A DNA stretch of 6,032 nucleotides. Source: an uncultured Collinsella sp. (lineage in GTDB: Bacteria; Actinomycetota; Coriobacteriia; Coriobacteriales; Coriobacteriaceae). The notes beneath the pieces were generated by a model that was not told where the DNA came from, did not search any database, and was given only the letters and a program-made list of their open reading frames with translations. This document shows, piece after piece, positions 5,853-6,032 of the stretch. The DNA lies in NCBI GenBank assembly GCA_900756945.1, contig CAAELZ010000092.1, positions 1-6,032 of the forward strand, given 5' to 3'. Within the stretch, counting starts at the first letter, position 1, and every line of letters begins with the position of its first letter. The position numbers were made by a program, and so were the translations under genes.

Positions 5853-5916
5853 GGCAAGGCTCCCCTTACAAGCACTTGCCCGCGGCCCGCGTCGGCCGCA
5901 ACCAACGTGTGCGGCC
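5853..5916 (-). promoter_or_regulatory. Structured nagB leader with two hairpins
   Basis: In the RNA sense of nagB the leader can form GGCCGCA/TGCGGCC (5916-5910 with 5900-5894), a perfect seven-base stem with a nine-base loop. It can also form GGCAAG/CTTGCC (5880-5875 with 5858-5853), a six-base stem with a 16-base loop. On the plus strand TACAAG occurs twice (5844-5849 and 5867-5872), 23 bp apart. No known riboswitch was recognised. The region could hold an operator or a post-transcriptional control element. Confidence 0.35.
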
Positions 5917-5934
5917 ACCAGGGCGAGGTCGCGT

Positions 5935-5940
5935 AATATA
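5935..5940 (-). promoter_or_regulatory. Candidate -10 element of nagB
   Basis: The minus strand reads TATATT (5940-5935), five of six matches to TATAAT. A weak -35, TCGACG, lies 19 bases upstream on that strand. Transcription would start near 5928 and leave a leader of about 100 nt. On the plus strand the same AT-rich patch reads TAATAT and might serve a divergent gene to the right. Confidence 0.45.
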
Positions 5941-6032
5941 TGTGTCTCGTGTCTAACCGCGTCGAGGCCCCTGCCCGTCCACGGTGACCCAAAGCTGTTT
6001 AGCTTCGGACAATCCCCATCTTGCCACGGAGG
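5941..6032. other. Right flank, upstream region of nagB
   Basis: No gene is seen. The window ends with CACGGAGG on the plus strand, which looks like a Shine-Dalgarno site, so a plus-strand gene divergent from nagB may begin just beyond 6032. In the minus-strand RNA sense CCGAAGCT/AGCTTTGG forms an eight-base stem with an AAAC loop (about 6007 to 5988) but has no T-run. Confidence 0.35.

Noticed and set aside
5828..5992. N-terminal extension of NagB to ATG 5992
   Set aside because: The extension passes through the candidate promoter and leader, while ATG 5827 has a good Shine-Dalgarno site and gives the standard 242-residue length.

Overview
The window looks like chromosomal DNA of a high-GC anaerobic actinobacterium, most likely Coriobacteriia and probably Collinsella or a close relative. 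This rests on GC-rich, C/G-ending codons in most genes, clear AGGAGG-type ribosome binding sites, a compact 242-residue NagB, and a very large MalT-like ATPase regulator ending in a BTAD module, a type I associate with gut Coriobacteriia. The genus is an inference; no rRNA or other decisive marker is present.

Layout. Positions 1-235 are a non-coding 5' flank with an extended -10 promoter and an AGGAGG site. A class I SAM-dependent methyltransferase (236-1123, +) follows, starting at GTG 236 and not at the upstream ATG 176. A gap of 158 bp with two small hairpins leads to yhbY (1282-1581, +), a ribosome-associated RNA-binding protein. It is closed by a strong intrinsic terminator whose T-tract overlaps the stop codon of the convergent gene. 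That gene (4650-1651, -) encodes a 999-residue regulator: a MalT-like STAND ATPase at the N-terminus, a long helical middle, and a winged helix plus BTAD at the C-terminus. About 390 bp of non-coding DNA rich in short direct and inverted repeats lies upstream of it. Next comes nagB (5827-5099, -), glucosamine-6-phosphate deaminase, with its own terminator, Shine-Dalgarno site, structured leader and candidate promoter. The last ~90 bp are probably the promoter region of a gene outside the window.

How the genes work together. There is no obvious multi-gene pathway. Each gene appears to be its own transcription unit: nagB is housekeeping amino-sugar catabolism, yhbY is ribosome assembly, and the methyltransferase has an unknown substrate. 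The regulator has no linked effector genes, so its target is unknown; the repeat-rich DNA upstream of it is the natural candidate for self-control.

The most interesting parts are the regulator's architecture (MalT-like sensor ATPase with a SARP-type DNA-binding module at the opposite end from AfsR) and the CAAG-containing repeats upstream of it, including three heptamers spaced 11 and 12 bp, close to the spacing SARP proteins recognise. No CRISPR, IS element, tRNA, rRNA or obvious defence system was seen.
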